The position numbers and the translations under genes were made by a program. This document shows, in pieces, positions 15,318-24,580 of a stretch of DNA of 64,000 nt. Positions within the stretch are counted from its first letter, which is position 1. The number at the start of each line of letters is the position of its first letter. Source of the DNA: JBBQWZ01 sp038210135. GTDB lineage: Bacteria; Acidobacteriota; Terriglobia; Bryobacterales; Bryobacteraceae. The DNA lies in NCBI GenBank assembly GCA_038210135.1, contig JBBQWZ010000011.1:1-64000 (forward strand), read 5' to 3'. The notes under the pieces were generated by a model. That model ran no database searches, had not been told where the DNA came from, and saw nothing but the letters and a program-made list of their open reading frames with translations.

Positions 15318-17090
15318 CTTACTGTGACGGACTGGGCCATCGTCGCCCTATACTTCCTCTTCAATATCGCCATCGGCTTTTACTACAAAGCCCGCGCCGG
15401 ATCGAGCGTGAACGAGTTCTTCCTCTCCGGCCGCGACGTCCCCTGGTGGCTCGCCGGAACCTCCATGGTCGCGACCACCTTCGCCGCCGACACGCCCCTG
15501 GTCGTTACCGGATTTGTCGCGAAGAATGGCATCGCCGGAAATTGGGTCTGGTGGAACCTGGTCGCCAGCGGCATGATGACCGTCTTCTTCTACGCCCGCC
15601 TGTGGCGCCGCGCCGGCGTCATGACCGACATCGAATTTTCGGAGATGCGCTACTCCGGCAAGCCCGCCGCCTTCCTTCGCGGCTTCCGTGCCCTCTATCT
15701 CGGCATCCCCATCAACTGCATCATCCTCGGCTGGGTCAACCTCGCCATGGTGAAGATCCTGATTCTGATCCTCGGCGTCGACAAGGAACAAGCGCTGCTG
15801 ATCATCATCGGCATGATCGCGCTGACGTCCTTCATCTCGACACTCTCCGGACTCTGGGGCGTGCTGGTCACCGACGTCTTTCAGTTCGTCGTCAAGATGG
15901 GGATGGTCATCGTTCTTGCTGTCGTCGCCGTCAACGCGGTCGGCGGAATGGGCGAGATGAAAACCAAACTCCTCGCCATCGACGCGGCACGCAACGCAGC
16001 CGGAGGCAGCGGCTCCGTACTAAGCTTCGTCCCCGACCTCCATTCCACCTGGATGCCGATGATTACCTTCCTGGTCTACATCTCGATGACGTGGTGGGCC
16101 TCCTGGTATCCCGGCGCCGAACCCGGCGGCGGAGGTTACGTCGCGCAGCGCATGTTCTGTGCGAAAGACGAAAAGAACTCCCTGCTCGCGACTCTGTGGT
16201 TCAACATCGCCCACTACGCGATCCGCCCCTGGCCCTGGATCCTGGTCGCGCTCGCGTCCATCATCCTGTTCCCGAATCTCGCCGACCCCGAAACCGGCTA
16301 CATCCGCGTGATGATCACCTACCTGCCCCCCTCACTGCGCGGACTCATGGTCGCCGCCTTCGCCGCCGCCTACATGTCCACTATCGCGACGCAATTGAAC
16401 TGGGGCGCCAGCTATTTGATCAACGACTTCTACCGCCGCTTTCTCAAACCCAACGAATCCGACAAGCACTACGTCGGCGCTTCGCAGGTCGCCACCGTGC
16501 TGCTGACCATCATCTCGATCGCCATCACCTATCGCATGGAATCGATCGGCGGAGCCTGGAAGTGGATGCTCGCCATCGGCGCTGGTACCGGAGCCGTTCT
16601 GCTGCTTCGCTGGTATTGGTGGCGCATCAACGCCTGGAGCGAAGTCTCCGCCATGACCTCCGCTCTGGTCGTCTCGGTCGTGCTGCAAGGCTTCATCGGC
16701 ATGGACGGCGACAAGCCGGAGGACTTCGCCTGGATCATGATCATCACCACCGCCGTGACGACCGTGGTTTGGTTGACCGTCACGTTTGCCACCAAGCCGG
16801 AATCGAATGCCACCCTCATCGCGTTCTATCGCAAGACCCGCCCGTCGCTAACCGGCTGGGGTCCCGTTGCCGCCCTCGCGCCCGACGTGAAGCCGTCGCG
16901 CGATGGAGTCTGGAACTTCGTCGACTGGATCGCCGGGCTGGTTCTCGTCTACGGCATCTTATTTGGCGTCGGCAAAGTCCTGCTCGGAGAAACCGCGTTA
17001 GGCGTGGGTCTCCTCGCTCTCGGAGCCGTCGGCGGCGCGATCATCTATTGGGACCTCAGTCGCCGAGGCTGGTCCACCATCGTGGACTGA
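15312..17090 (+). CDS. Sodium:solute symporter family transporter
   Basis: A 592-residue membrane protein with about 13-14 hydrophobic helices of the SSS (LeuT-fold) family. Family features include the first helix DWAIVALYFLFNIAIGFYY, the loop SVNEFFLSGRDVPWWLAGTS, and MVATTFAADTPL. SSS proteins import sugars, amino acids or other solutes with Na+. The substrate cannot be told from sequence; the FFLSGR loop is commonest in sugar-like and sialic-acid-like branches. It is transcribed alone. Confidence 0.92.
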   Translation: MQLTVTDWAIVALYFLFNIAIGFYYKARAGSSVNEFFLSGRDVPWWLAGTSMVATTFAADTPLVVTGFVAKNGIAGNWVWWNLVASGMMTVFFYARLWRRAGVMTDIEFSEMRYSGKPAAFLRGFRALYLGIPINCIILGWVNLAMVKILILILGVDKEQALLIIIGMIALTSFISTLSGLWGVLVTDVFQFVVKMGMVIVLAVVAVNAVGGMGEMKTKLLAIDAARNAAGGSGSVLSFVPDLHSTWMPMITFLVYISMTWWASWYPGAEPGGGGYVAQRMFCAKDEKNSLLATLWFNIAHYAIRPWPWILVALASIILFPNLADPETGYIRVMITYLPPSLRGLMVAAFAAAYMSTIATQLNWGASYLINDFYRRFLKPNESDKHYVGASQVATVLLTIISIAITYRMESIGGAWKWMLAIGAGTGAVLLLRWYWWRINAWSEVSAMTSALVVSVVLQGFIGMDGDKPEDFAWIMIITTAVTTVVWLTVTFATKPESNATLIAFYRKTRPSLTGWGPVAALAPDVKPSRDGVWNFVDWIAGLVLVYGILFGVGKVLLGETALGVGLLALGAVGGAIIYWDLSRRGWSTIVD

Positions 17091-17453
17091 CGTCATCCGG
17101 GGCGAACGGCTGACGTCGAGCGGCAGACTGTCATTGGCCAGCACGACCATCGCGTTTCGGCGTTACAAACGGCGTTACAAACAATGCGGCGGACGAGTGT
17201 AACTACTCCTGGAAGCGCATTGTGAGTATGCCGGTTCGGCAAGTACGTATTAGTACTAACTGGTTCCATTTTCTATGGCTTAGAGCTTGGAATTCTCGCT
17301 TACATATGGGAAGCTAACTCATGTCGTAAGGCCGGTTCGGAGGAACGGCCCTGCGTCGCGGGCGCCTCGGTGGGCGAGGTGGATCCGCATTGCCCGAGCC
17401 GGTCCGAGAGTCTCGTACCTTGCCATTTTCCGGGACTCCCGGCTCGCGGCGTT
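17091..17453. other. Intergenic gap with a 12-bp tandem repeat
   Basis: A 363-base gap between the convergent symporter and phosphomannomutase genes. GGCGTTACAAAC occurs twice in tandem (17159-17170 and 17171-17182). I see no coding potential, no convincing terminator and none of the hairpin repeats found elsewhere in the window. Confidence 0.6.
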
Positions 17454-18821
17454 TTACGCGGATTTCGCTTTTGCGAGCGCCGCTTCCACTTCCGATTTAT
17501 AGGCTTCAAGTAGCGCGGGTGTGGTCGCTTCGAAGCGCATCACAAGAACCGGTTGTGTGTTGGACGCGCGGAGCAAACCCCAGCCGTGTTCGAAGTTCAC
17601 GCGAACGCCATCCACCTCGATCACGTCGTGCGTCTTCTGGAACGCGGCGGCAACCTTCGCGACCACGCCGAACTTCACCTCATCCGGACAGTCGATTCGG
17701 ATTTCGGGCGTCGATACCGTCTTCGGAACATCGGCCAGCTGCGCCGAAAGCGGTTGCCCGCTGGTGGCCACAATCTCCATCAGGCGGCAGGCGGCGTACA
17801 GGGCGTCGTCGTATCCGTAATAGCCGTCGCCGAAGAACATGTGACCCGACATTTCACCGGCCAGCTCCGCATGCTCCTGCTTCATTTTGGCTTTGATCAG
17901 CGAGTGGCCGGTCTTGTACATGATGGCGTTCCCGCCGAGCTTCCGCAGTTCGTCGTACATGATCTGCGAGCATTTCACTTCGCCGATGAACGTCGACCCC
18001 GGCTTGCGCGTCAGGATCTCGCGCCCGTAAATCAGCATCAGCATGTCGCCGTAGATCACGTCGCCATTTTCATCGACGGCGCCGATGCGGTCGGAATCGC
18101 CGTCGAAGGCGAGCCCCAGTTCCGCTTTGTGCTCGCGTACGGCGGCGGCCAAATCCTTCAGATTTTCGGGAACCGTGGGATCCGGGTGATGATTCGGGAA
18201 GCGGCCGTCCATCTCGAAATAGAGATTCTTCGAGTCCACGTCGAGCTTCTCAAGAATGCGCTCGATCACCGGCCCAGCGGTTCCGTTACCGGCATCAACG
18301 GCGATCCGCAAACGGCGTTTTAGTTTGAATGGCCCCGCATTGAACTGTGTCGAGACTTCTTCGACATAAGGCGTCACCGCGTCGAAAGTCTTCAGCTGGC
18401 CTTCGCCCGTAAGCAGATCCCCCCGCTCGATCATCCGGCGCACTTCCTGAATCGTGTCGCCGTGCAGCGTGCCCGATCCGCAAACGGTTTTGAAGCCGTT
18501 GAACTCCGCCGGATTGTGGCTGCCGGTAATCATGATCGCGCCGTCGGCGTTCAGATGAACGGCCGAGAAATAGGTGACCGGCGTCGGCACCACGCCGAGA
18601 TCGGTCACCTCGCAGCCGCTGCGAAGCAACCCGGTAAGCAAGGCATCGTGAAGCCGGTCGGACGACAGCCGGCAGTCGCGGCCGAGTGTGATCTTTCTGC
18701 CGCTGGCGCGCTGTAAGTAGGTCCCGAGCGCCTGGCCGAGAATCTCGATATCCGGGCTCAGCAGTTCTGTATCGGCGACACCGCGAATGTCGTATTCGCG
18801 GAAGATGGTGGGTTTCAACAT
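17454..18821 (-). CDS. Phosphomannomutase/phosphoglucomutase
   Basis: A 455-residue alpha-D-phosphohexomutase with all four active-site segments: the phosphoserine loop ITGSHNPAEFNGFK near residue 98, the metal loop DGDSDR near 240, the sugar-binding GEMSGHMFF near 320, and the phosphate-binding RASNTQP near 425. It interconverts hexose 1- and 6-phosphates in the cytoplasm for polysaccharide or LPS precursors. The closest functional type is the dual-specificity AlgC/ManB enzyme. It is on the same strand as the MPG glycosylase, 59 bases apart. Confidence 0.93.
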   Translation of the reverse strand: MLKPTIFREYDIRGVADTELLSPDIEILGQALGTYLQRASGRKITLGRDCRLSSDRLHDALLTGLLRSGCEVTDLGVVPTPVTYFSAVHLNADGAIMITGSHNPAEFNGFKTVCGSGTLHGDTIQEVRRMIERGDLLTGEGQLKTFDAVTPYVEEVSTQFNAGPFKLKRRLRIAVDAGNGTAGPVIERILEKLDVDSKNLYFEMDGRFPNHHPDPTVPENLKDLAAAVREHKAELGLAFDGDSDRIGAVDENGDVIYGDMLMLIYGREILTRKPGSTFIGEVKCSQIMYDELRKLGGNAIMYKTGHSLIKAKMKQEHAELAGEMSGHMFFGDGYYGYDDALYAACRLMEIVATSGQPLSAQLADVPKTVSTPEIRIDCPDEVKFGVVAKVAAAFQKTHDVIEVDGVRVNFEHGWGLLRASNTQPVLVMRFEATTPALLEAYKSEVEAALAKAKSA

Positions 18822-18880
18822 AGAGAAAATTCGGGTTAAGATTCAAGGTAACAAAATGCCCCGGACCGCTTTCGTTGCGG

Positions 18881-19492
18881 TCAATCGGCAACTCGTTTGC
18901 GCCCCGGAACGGGGCTGACAAACGCGCTTCCAGCGTCAAAAAATCGGAGCGGCCAATCCGCGGAGTGGCGGATGCCGATCCTTGGAGAAACCGCAATTTC
19001 AGGCACGGGACCGCCGTCTGCTCGGACCACCAACGCACCGCGCGTTACGTCCTGGCCGTTGCTCGCTCGTGTAATGTCCATCGCGATCGTAAGCTTGCCG
19101 GGTCCGCTGGCGAGTTTGTGGATAGCATCCACGCCCCGGCGTTCGCGCATTTCCTCGATACCCGCTACGGGTTCGACAGCGCGGATCAGGACACAGCCTG
19201 CTTGCCCCTCCGGTTCCGCGACCAGGTTCAGGCACTCGTACATCCCATAAATCAGATACACGTAGGCATGCCCCGGAGCGCCGAAAATCACCCGTGTCGC
19301 GGCCGTGATTCCACGCGACGCGTGGGCCGCGAAATCGATTCTGCCCTCGGAATCCCGGGCAAGGTACGCTTCGGTTTCGACAATGCGCCCAGCCGTCGTG
19401 CCATGCACCAGGATCTTGCCGATCAGATTGCGCGCGACCTCGATCGTAGGACGCGCATAGAAGGAGCGGGAGAGGATTCTGCCGGATCGCAT
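18881..19492 (-). CDS. DNA-3-methyladenine glycosylase, MPG/AAG type
   Basis: A 203-residue protein of the AAG superfamily, matching the usual bacterial length. VETEAYLARD carries the catalytic Glu, and YVYLIYGMYECLNLV is the family core that holds the flipped base. It excises alkylated and deaminated purines, starting base-excision repair. The start lies 9 bases downstream of the first of the two paralogous secreted-protein genes on the same strand, so cotranscription is possible. Confidence 0.92.
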   Translation of the reverse strand: MRSGRILSRSFYARPTIEVARNLIGKILVHGTTAGRIVETEAYLARDSEGRIDFAAHASRGITAATRVIFGAPGHAYVYLIYGMYECLNLVAEPEGQAGCVLIRAVEPVAGIEEMRERRGVDAIHKLASGPGKLTIAMDITRASNGQDVTRGALVVRADGGPVPEIAVSPRIGIRHSADWPLRFFDAGSAFVSPVPGRKRVAD

Positions 19493-19501
19493 TCGTCGTG
19501 G

Positions 19502-20245
19502 TTAAAGAGACAGCTTGCCGGAGACCAGCATGTCCTTCAGCCGGAACTTGCTTTGGACGGGGCCGGACGCGGTCGCCGCCCGGAATTCGACTTCCTTGTC
19601 GTCGACGGTGATCGGTCTGGATCGGGGAAAGAACACGAAAATTTGCGAGCCAGCGAATTCGACCCGCTCAGCCTGAATCGGGTCCTTGCCCTTGCTATTC
19701 AACCACGCGGTTGCGCGAACGTTTTCCTTCGCGGCCCGCAAGGCCTCCCCAAGCGGCATCGACATCCGGTTGAAAGACATCGCGACGACGTAATGCGTTT
19801 CGGCCGCTTCGAGAATCCGCTTGGCGTCCTCAAGCGAGGTGAGATCCGTGCGGCCTTTACGGACCAGAAGCGCCTGCTTGATCGGCACCGAGCTATGCCA
19901 TCGCACCGTAACGCGCTGCGCCTCCGCCGTCGGACCGCTATTCACAGACGGCGGATCGCCGGGCCGGCGTGTTCCATCCGGAAGAGTTCCCACCGCGTCC
20001 ATCGCGCCCGGACCAGCGTCGGCGGGATTGTTCGCGACCTTCGCGGAGGATGGCCCCGGCAGCACGCCAGCGGCGTCTGAAAGCGCCGGGCCTGCGCCGA
20101 GCGTTACCGTATGCGCCCAGGGGGAATTGCTTAGCAGTCTGGCCGCTTCTTTGTCGGTCCACTCCGTATAAGGTTTGGCGATCCAGAAATCTGCCGCAAA
20201 TGCGGCGAGTGAAAACGCGAAAAAGAAAAATAACGCGCGGGTCAT
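19502..20245 (-). CDS. Secreted protein of unknown function, paralogue 1
   Basis: The start at MTRALFFFFAFSLAAFA gives a signal peptide; an ATG 24 bases upstream is less likely. The mature N terminus reads ADFWIAKPYTEWTDKE and then LLSNSPWAH. A Gly/Pro-rich spacer of variable length follows, then a domain starting VTVRWHSSVPIKQALL and ending FRLKDMLVSGKLSL. The next gene on this strand has the same blocks in the same order, so they are tandem duplicates. No known domain is recognised. Confidence 0.78.
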   Translation of the reverse strand: MTRALFFFFAFSLAAFAADFWIAKPYTEWTDKEAARLLSNSPWAHTVTLGAGPALSDAAGVLPGPSSAKVANNPADAGPGAMDAVGTLPDGTRRPGDPPSVNSGPTAEAQRVTVRWHSSVPIKQALLVRKGRTDLTSLEDAKRILEAAETHYVVAMSFNRMSMPLGEALRAAKENVRATAWLNSKGKDPIQAERVEFAGSQIFVFFPRSRPITVDDKEVEFRAATASGPVQSKFRLKDMLVSGKLSL

Positions 20246-20319
20246 ACTCTTGAACAATGCCGCCGCCAAATGCGAAACCCACCCCTTGCGGGCGAGGTCA
20301 ACGTACGCCTGAAATTCGA

Positions 20320-21090
20320 CTAGAGAGCGAGCTTGCCGTCGAACATCATCTCTTTCAATTTGAAGCGCTGTTTCACTTCGCCCATCTGCGTCTGGAACAC
20401 GAATTCGACGTCTTTATCGTCCTCGGTAATCGCGTCTTTCTTCGGGAACATTAGAAAAATGTCGAGACCACCCTGACGCGGTACGATTTCAACCTTTTCG
20501 GGATACATCGGGTCCTTGCCTTTGCGCCGCAAGGTCGTCGCGCTCTTAATCATTTCTTTCGCGCCATCCACACCGGCTCCGCCCCCGCCGCGGCCGCCCG
20601 GCACCGGATTATGGACCATAATCACGTAAAATGGCTCCTCTTGGGCCAGGAATTTCTTGGCTTCTTCAGAACTCGCCGCTTCGATACTGTATTTCCCTTT
20701 GAGGATGGCCTGCTTCACCGGCAGCGCGCTCTGCCAACGAACCAAAACGTTTACCGCTGGCGTGTTGCCGCTACCCGGAGTCCCTTCATCGCCACTTACC
20801 GCCCCGCGACGATTGGCCGCACCCGCGCCGCCGATGCTTTCTCCCCCGCCGGCGCTTGAAACTTCACCCATTCCGTTGCTGCCGCCGCGTCCTCCGCGGC
20901 CACCCGTTCCAGCGCCGCGTCCGCCCATCGAGATGGGAACGGCGTGAGCCCACGGTGAGTTGCTCAGCATCTTTTGCAGATCTTTGTCCGACCATTCCGT
21001 AAATGGCTTCGCCGCCCAGAAGTCGGCCGCCAGCAGTCCGATGGACGCGACCAAGCCAACACCCAGGATCAAAAATGTTTTTCGCAACAT
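20320..21090 (-). CDS. Secreted protein of unknown function, paralogue 2
   Basis: A 256-residue protein with a signal peptide ending near LLAADFW. Shared blocks with the downstream paralogue are ADFW.AKP.TEW.DK, LLSNSPWAH or MLSNSPWAH, VRW.S.LPVKQAIL, and the closing FKLKEMMFDGKLAL. The spacer here is very Gly-rich, about residues 55-95 (GRGAGTGGRGGRGG). The conserved Trp-rich N terminus is the best clue to function, but I do not know it. Confidence 0.78.
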   Translation of the reverse strand: MLRKTFLILGVGLVASIGLLAADFWAAKPFTEWSDKDLQKMLSNSPWAHAVPISMGGRGAGTGGRGGRGGSNGMGEVSSAGGGESIGGAGAANRRGAVSGDEGTPGSGNTPAVNVLVRWQSALPVKQAILKGKYSIEAASSEEAKKFLAQEEPFYVIMVHNPVPGGRGGGGAGVDGAKEMIKSATTLRRKGKDPMYPEKVEIVPRQGGLDIFLMFPKKDAITEDDKDVEFVFQTQMGEVKQRFKLKEMMFDGKLAL

Positions 21091-21169
21091 GCCGTTCCCC
21101 TATGCAACTAGCCGGATCCGCCCGGCTACCCGAAACAGTCTACACTAATCCTTTCATGAGTGTTTCTCG

Positions 21170-21766
21170 ATGACGGAGCTCGTAGATCCTGGCGCTGCGA
21201 AGCCGGAAACAGCCGCTGCACGCTTGTTTACCGGGCTCGATCTGCCCTCACCGATCCTCGCGAATTTGCGCGAATTGCTGGAGCGGCTGCAGCCGGCGGC
21301 GCTGCTCCGCTGGAGCCCTGTCGAGAACCTGCACATCACCACCAAGTTCATCGGAAACTGGCCCGTCGCCCGCCTGGATGGCCTCAAACTCTCGCTCGAA
21401 TCGCTGCCCGGAAGCGGTGCCTTCGACGTCGACATCAAGGGCCTGGGATGGTTTCCGAACCCCCACCAGCCCCACACCTTTTGGACCGGCGTCCACGCCG
21501 GAAACGCCCTCGCCGGGCTGCATACCAAAATCGACGACGCCTGCGCGGCCCTCGGAATCGCTAAGGAAATCAAGCCTTATTCACCTCATTTGACGCTCGC
21601 TCGCGTGCCGCGTGAAAAGCCGGATCTGGGTCCGCTGCGCCGTGCCGTGGCGTCCCTCGAATCTGTGGATTTTGGCGGTTTCCGCGCCGACCGTTTCTTT
21701 CTGTATCAATCGAAGCCCGGCCCCAGCGCTTCCGTTTATCAAAAACTCGCCGAATTCTCCCTATGA
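21170..21766 (+). CDS. thpR: RNA 2',3'-cyclic phosphodiesterase (2'-5' RNA ligase family)
   Basis: A 198-residue 2H phosphoesterase. Both catalytic HxT motifs are present: HITTKFIG near residue 44 and HLTLAR near residue 140. The family hydrolyses RNA 2',3'-cyclic phosphates to 2'-phosphates and can ligate 2'-5' bonds in vitro. Its stop overlaps the plsY start by four bases, so the two are coupled, and gpsA follows. Confidence 0.92.
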   Translation: MTELVDPGAAKPETAAARLFTGLDLPSPILANLRELLERLQPAALLRWSPVENLHITTKFIGNWPVARLDGLKLSLESLPGSGAFDVDIKGLGWFPNPHQPHTFWTGVHAGNALAGLHTKIDDACAALGIAKEIKPYSPHLTLARVPREKPDLGPLRRAVASLESVDFGGFRADRFFLYQSKPGPSASVYQKLAEFSL

Positions 21767-22377
21767 CTCCCGTTCTCTTTTTGGTAGCCGCGTATCTGAT
21801 TGGCGGCATCCCGTTCGGCTTCCTGCTGGTCAAATGGAAGACCGGCGGAGACGTACGCGCATCCGGCTCCGGCAACATCGGCGCGACAAATGTCCTGCGC
21901 ACCACCGGCCGCCTGACCGGCGTCGCGACCCTGCTGCTCGATATCGCGAAAGGCTGGGTCGCCGTCTGGCTGATGGACCGGTTTTCTGGCGTCGACCCCG
22001 ACGCCATTCCTCTGTGGACCAGCCTCGCCGCCATCGCCGTGATGGCCGGGCACGCCTATCCGGTCTTCCTGAAATTTAAGGGCGGTAAGGCGGTGGCCAG
22101 CTTTATCGGTGCCTTTCTCTATCTGACGCCTCTTCCGCTCCTCGCCATCCTGATCGTGTTCGTGGTCACCGTGGCCGTCACACGCCATATTTCGCTCGGC
22201 TCGATTCTGGCTGCCGGCGTCTTTCCGTTTGGCGTTTGGCTCATCCTCCACCCGCCCGTCCCCGTCGTGTTGGCGGCAACCCTCGCTGGAGCGTTCATCG
22301 TGTGGCGGCATCACGAAAACATCACCCGATTGCGCGCCGGCACCGAAAGCGTTTTCGCCTTTCGAAAAACACAATGA
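21763..22377 (+). CDS. plsY: Glycerol-3-phosphate acyltransferase PlsY
   Basis: A 204-residue polytopic membrane protein of the PlsY family. The conserved loops are SGNIGATNVLRTTGR near residue 38 and GHAYPVFLKFKGGKAVA near residue 97. It transfers acyl groups from acyl-phosphate to glycerol 3-phosphate, the first step of phospholipid synthesis. It is coupled to thpR by a four-base overlap and followed by gpsA, which makes its substrate, so the cluster is functionally coherent. Confidence 0.95.
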   Translation: MTPVLFLVAAYLIGGIPFGFLLVKWKTGGDVRASGSGNIGATNVLRTTGRLTGVATLLLDIAKGWVAVWLMDRFSGVDPDAIPLWTSLAAIAVMAGHAYPVFLKFKGGKAVASFIGAFLYLTPLPLLAILIVFVVTVAVTRHISLGSILAAGVFPFGVWLILHPPVPVVLAATLAGAFIVWRHHENITRLRAGTESVFAFRKTQ

Positions 22378-22401
22378 CTGAAAGCGTATTCGCTTTTCGA
22401 A
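22345..22401 (+). repeat. 22-bp imperfect direct duplication at the plsY/gpsA junction
   Basis: 22345-22366 (in the last codons of plsY) and 22380-22401 (just before gpsA) are the same 22 bases with two differences. Both begin GAAAGCG and end TTCGAA. Each can fold as a 7-bp hairpin with a one-base bulge around a 4-base loop (GAAAGCG with CGC-TTTC). It looks like a local duplication that supplied the gpsA leader. Confidence 0.8.
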
Positions 22402-22408
22402 GAATTCC

Positions 22409-23404
22409 ATGAACGACCGCCTGCTGGCCATTGTCGGCGGAGGAAGCTGGGGCACGGCTCTCGCCATCGCGCTCGCTCCGCGCTTCGAAGGCGTCCGCCT
22501 GTGGGTCTACGAACACGATTTGGCCGCCCGTATGCGCGACTCCCGGCGCAACGATGTATATCTGCCGGATAGCGTACTTCCACCAAACGTCGAGATCGCA
22601 TCCGAGGTCGGTGCATGCGTTCACCAAGCTGGTTTTGTGCTCGGCGTGATGCCCTCGCACCACGCCCGGCGTGTCTACGGAACCATTCGCGAGCACCTCG
22701 ATGCAACCGCGATCCTGGTGAGCGCCACCAAGGGCCTCGAACGCGGCTCCCTGCTCCGCATGTCCGAGGTTGCCAGCCAGGAAACCGGGTCCGCGCGAGT
22801 GGCCGTGTTGAGCGGCCCTACCTTCGCCAAAGAGATCGCGCGCGGCGAGCCGGCGGCGCTGGTTGTCGCCTCCGCCAACTCCAGCGTCGCGAGCGAAGTG
22901 CAGGCGCGATTCTCCACCCCGGTGTTTCGCCTCTACACCAACTCCGATCCGGTCGGCGTCGAGGTCGGCGCCGCTCTGAAAAACGTGGTCGCGATCGCGG
23001 CGGGCGTCTGCCGTGGACTCGGCCTCGGAAATAACACAGCCGCCGCTCTCATCACTCGCGGCCTCGCCGAGATCACTCGTCTGGCTGTCGCCATGGGAGG
23101 CAAGCCACCAACCCTGGCCGGGCTAGCCGGGCTGGGCGATTTAGTCCTTACCTGCACCGGCGATCTCAGCCGGAATCGGACCGTCGGCGTCGAACTGGGC
23201 AAAGGACGTCCGCTTGCCGAGATCCTCGCGGGAATGCGCATGGTGGCCGAAGGAGTCGAAACCACCGCCGTCGCCGTCGAACTCGCGCACCGCCACGGTG
23301 TCGAGATGCCCATCGCGCTGCAAATGCATCTCGTTCTAAATGAAGGAAAAAGCCCGCAGGCGGCCGTGCGCGACCTGATGGATCGCAGCCTCAAAGTCGA
23401 GTAG
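22409..23404 (+). CDS. gpsA: NAD(P)H-dependent glycerol-3-phosphate dehydrogenase
   Basis: A 331-residue enzyme reducing dihydroxyacetone phosphate to sn-glycerol 3-phosphate. The nucleotide-binding loop is VGGGSWGTALAIAL at the N terminus, the catalytic Lys lies in GAALKNVVAIAAG near 190, and the substrate motif is GNNTAAALITRGLAEI. Length matches the family. It lies 31 bases after plsY on the same strand, and its product is the PlsY substrate. Confidence 0.95.
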   Translation: MNDRLLAIVGGGSWGTALAIALAPRFEGVRLWVYEHDLAARMRDSRRNDVYLPDSVLPPNVEIASEVGACVHQAGFVLGVMPSHHARRVYGTIREHLDATAILVSATKGLERGSLLRMSEVASQETGSARVAVLSGPTFAKEIARGEPAALVVASANSSVASEVQARFSTPVFRLYTNSDPVGVEVGAALKNVVAIAAGVCRGLGLGNNTAAALITRGLAEITRLAVAMGGKPPTLAGLAGLGDLVLTCTGDLSRNRTVGVELGKGRPLAEILAGMRMVAEGVETTAVAVELAHRHGVEMPIALQMHLVLNEGKSPQAAVRDLMDRSLKVE

Positions 23405-23471
23405 CTCATCGGACGCTATTTGTCGCACGGTAAGAGCGCAACCTTCTACAAACGATCGGGTTCAAAGTAGT

Positions 23472-24050
23472 ATGGAAGCGGTGGCAATGCTTGAGCGGGA
23501 CGCCGAACTCATGTTGCGAGTCCGCGAGGGGAGCGAAGCTGCTTTCGCGCTGTTGCTTGAAAGACATCGTGCGCCGGTGGTTCACTTTCTGTTTCGGATG
23601 ATTCAAAACCAGGCGATATCAGAAGAGTTGGCCCAGGAAGTATTTTTGCGCGTCTATCGTTCGCGCGGAACCTACGAGCCAACCGCGAAGTTCACCACTT
23701 GGTTGTTCCGTATCGCAACCCATTTGGCTCTCAACTGGATTCGCGACGGGAAAAAAGAAAAGAGCCAGGATAGCCTGGACGCGCAAGCGGCCGAAGGTTT
23801 GGAGCGGCAGGTAGCGGACCGGTCGCTGACCGTGGAGCAAAAGCTCTTAAGGGAATCGCGGATGGACGAAATCCGCGGCGCGATCCAAGCGCTGCCCGAG
23901 AAGCAGCGGGCCGCCGTGCTGATGCACAAATACGAAGAACTGGGATATTCGCAGATCGCAAATGCGCTAGCGTGTTCCGAATCCGCCGTGAAGTCGCTGC
24001 TGTTCCGCGCCTATGAGTCGCTGCGGGCGCGGCTGGCGCACATGGCATGA
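23472..24050 (+). CDS. ECF-type RNA polymerase sigma factor
   Basis: A 192-residue sigma-70 family protein with regions 2 and 4 only. Region 2 spans about residues 20-90 (LLERHRAPVVHFLFRMI, then ELAQEVFLRVYR). Region 4 spans 135-185 (ALPEKQRAAVLMHKYEELG, then IANALACSESAVKSLLFRA). It should direct polymerase to stress-type promoters. The next gene, overlapping by four bases, encodes its probable anti-sigma factor. Confidence 0.93.
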   Translation: MEAVAMLERDAELMLRVREGSEAAFALLLERHRAPVVHFLFRMIQNQAISEELAQEVFLRVYRSRGTYEPTAKFTTWLFRIATHLALNWIRDGKKEKSQDSLDAQAAEGLERQVADRSLTVEQKLLRESRMDEIRGAIQALPEKQRAAVLMHKYEELGYSQIANALACSESAVKSLLFRAYESLRARLAHMA

Positions 24051-24580
24051 AGAGAATTGCTGAGGACCTGAAAATGACTTGCCGGGATGGAAAACATTCG
24101 ACCGCCGATGTGCTGGTCGATTATTGCGCGGGCACCCTCGATGCGGCGGCGATCGCCGAAATGGAAGCGCATCTTGCCGCCTGCGTCGCGTGCGATGAAC
24201 TGGTCCGCGCGCAGTTATCCGCTTTGTCCGTGCTCGACGAATGGCACGCGCCGAAGGTATCCGAAGATTTCGATGCCCACCTGTACCGCCGGATTGAAGC
24301 CACGAAGCGGGACGGTTGGGCGGCGCGTTTGTGGAACAGTATCACCGGATTCGGCTTGTCGCCGATTTGGAAACCGGCGATTCCACTGGGGGCTGCCACG
24401 CTCGCGGTTACAGTGGGCCTGCTGCTGCACACCCCTTCGACGCCGCTGCTCAGCAGCGTCCCGGCCCCCAGCGTGGAACCGGGCACCACGACCGCGCAAA
24501 TCGTGGACGCCGACCAACTCGAGAAGGCTTTAGACGACCTCGACATGCTGACGCCCATCGCGCGAAAGGGTGCGCTGTAG
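24047..24580 (+). CDS. Zinc-finger anti-sigma factor (membrane-anchored)
   Basis: A 177-residue protein. An N-terminal anti-sigma zinc-finger (ZAS-like) has HLAACVACDEL at about residues 45-55, giving the HxxxCxxC part of the site. One hydrophobic helix (IPLGAATLAVTVGLLLH) lies near residues 111-127, with about 50 residues beyond it on the far side of the membrane. It overlaps the ECF sigma gene by four bases, the standard arrangement, and should hold that sigma factor inactive at the membrane. Confidence 0.88.
   Translation: MKRIAEDLKMTCRDGKHSTADVLVDYCAGTLDAAAIAEMEAHLAACVACDELVRAQLSALSVLDEWHAPKVSEDFDAHLYRRIEATKRDGWAARLWNSITGFGLSPIWKPAIPLGAATLAVTVGLLLHTPSTPLLSSVPAPSVEPGTTTAQIVDADQLEKALDDLDMLTPIARKGAL

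Noticed and set aside
15446..17113. 555-codon frame in another phase inside the symporter gene
   Set aside because: Very Arg/His-rich shadow of a hydrophobic protein; the SSS frame explains the region fully.
17159..17182. Iteron-type origin from the GGCGTTACAAAC tandem repeat
   Set aside because: Only two copies, with no DnaA boxes, AT-rich region or replication gene.
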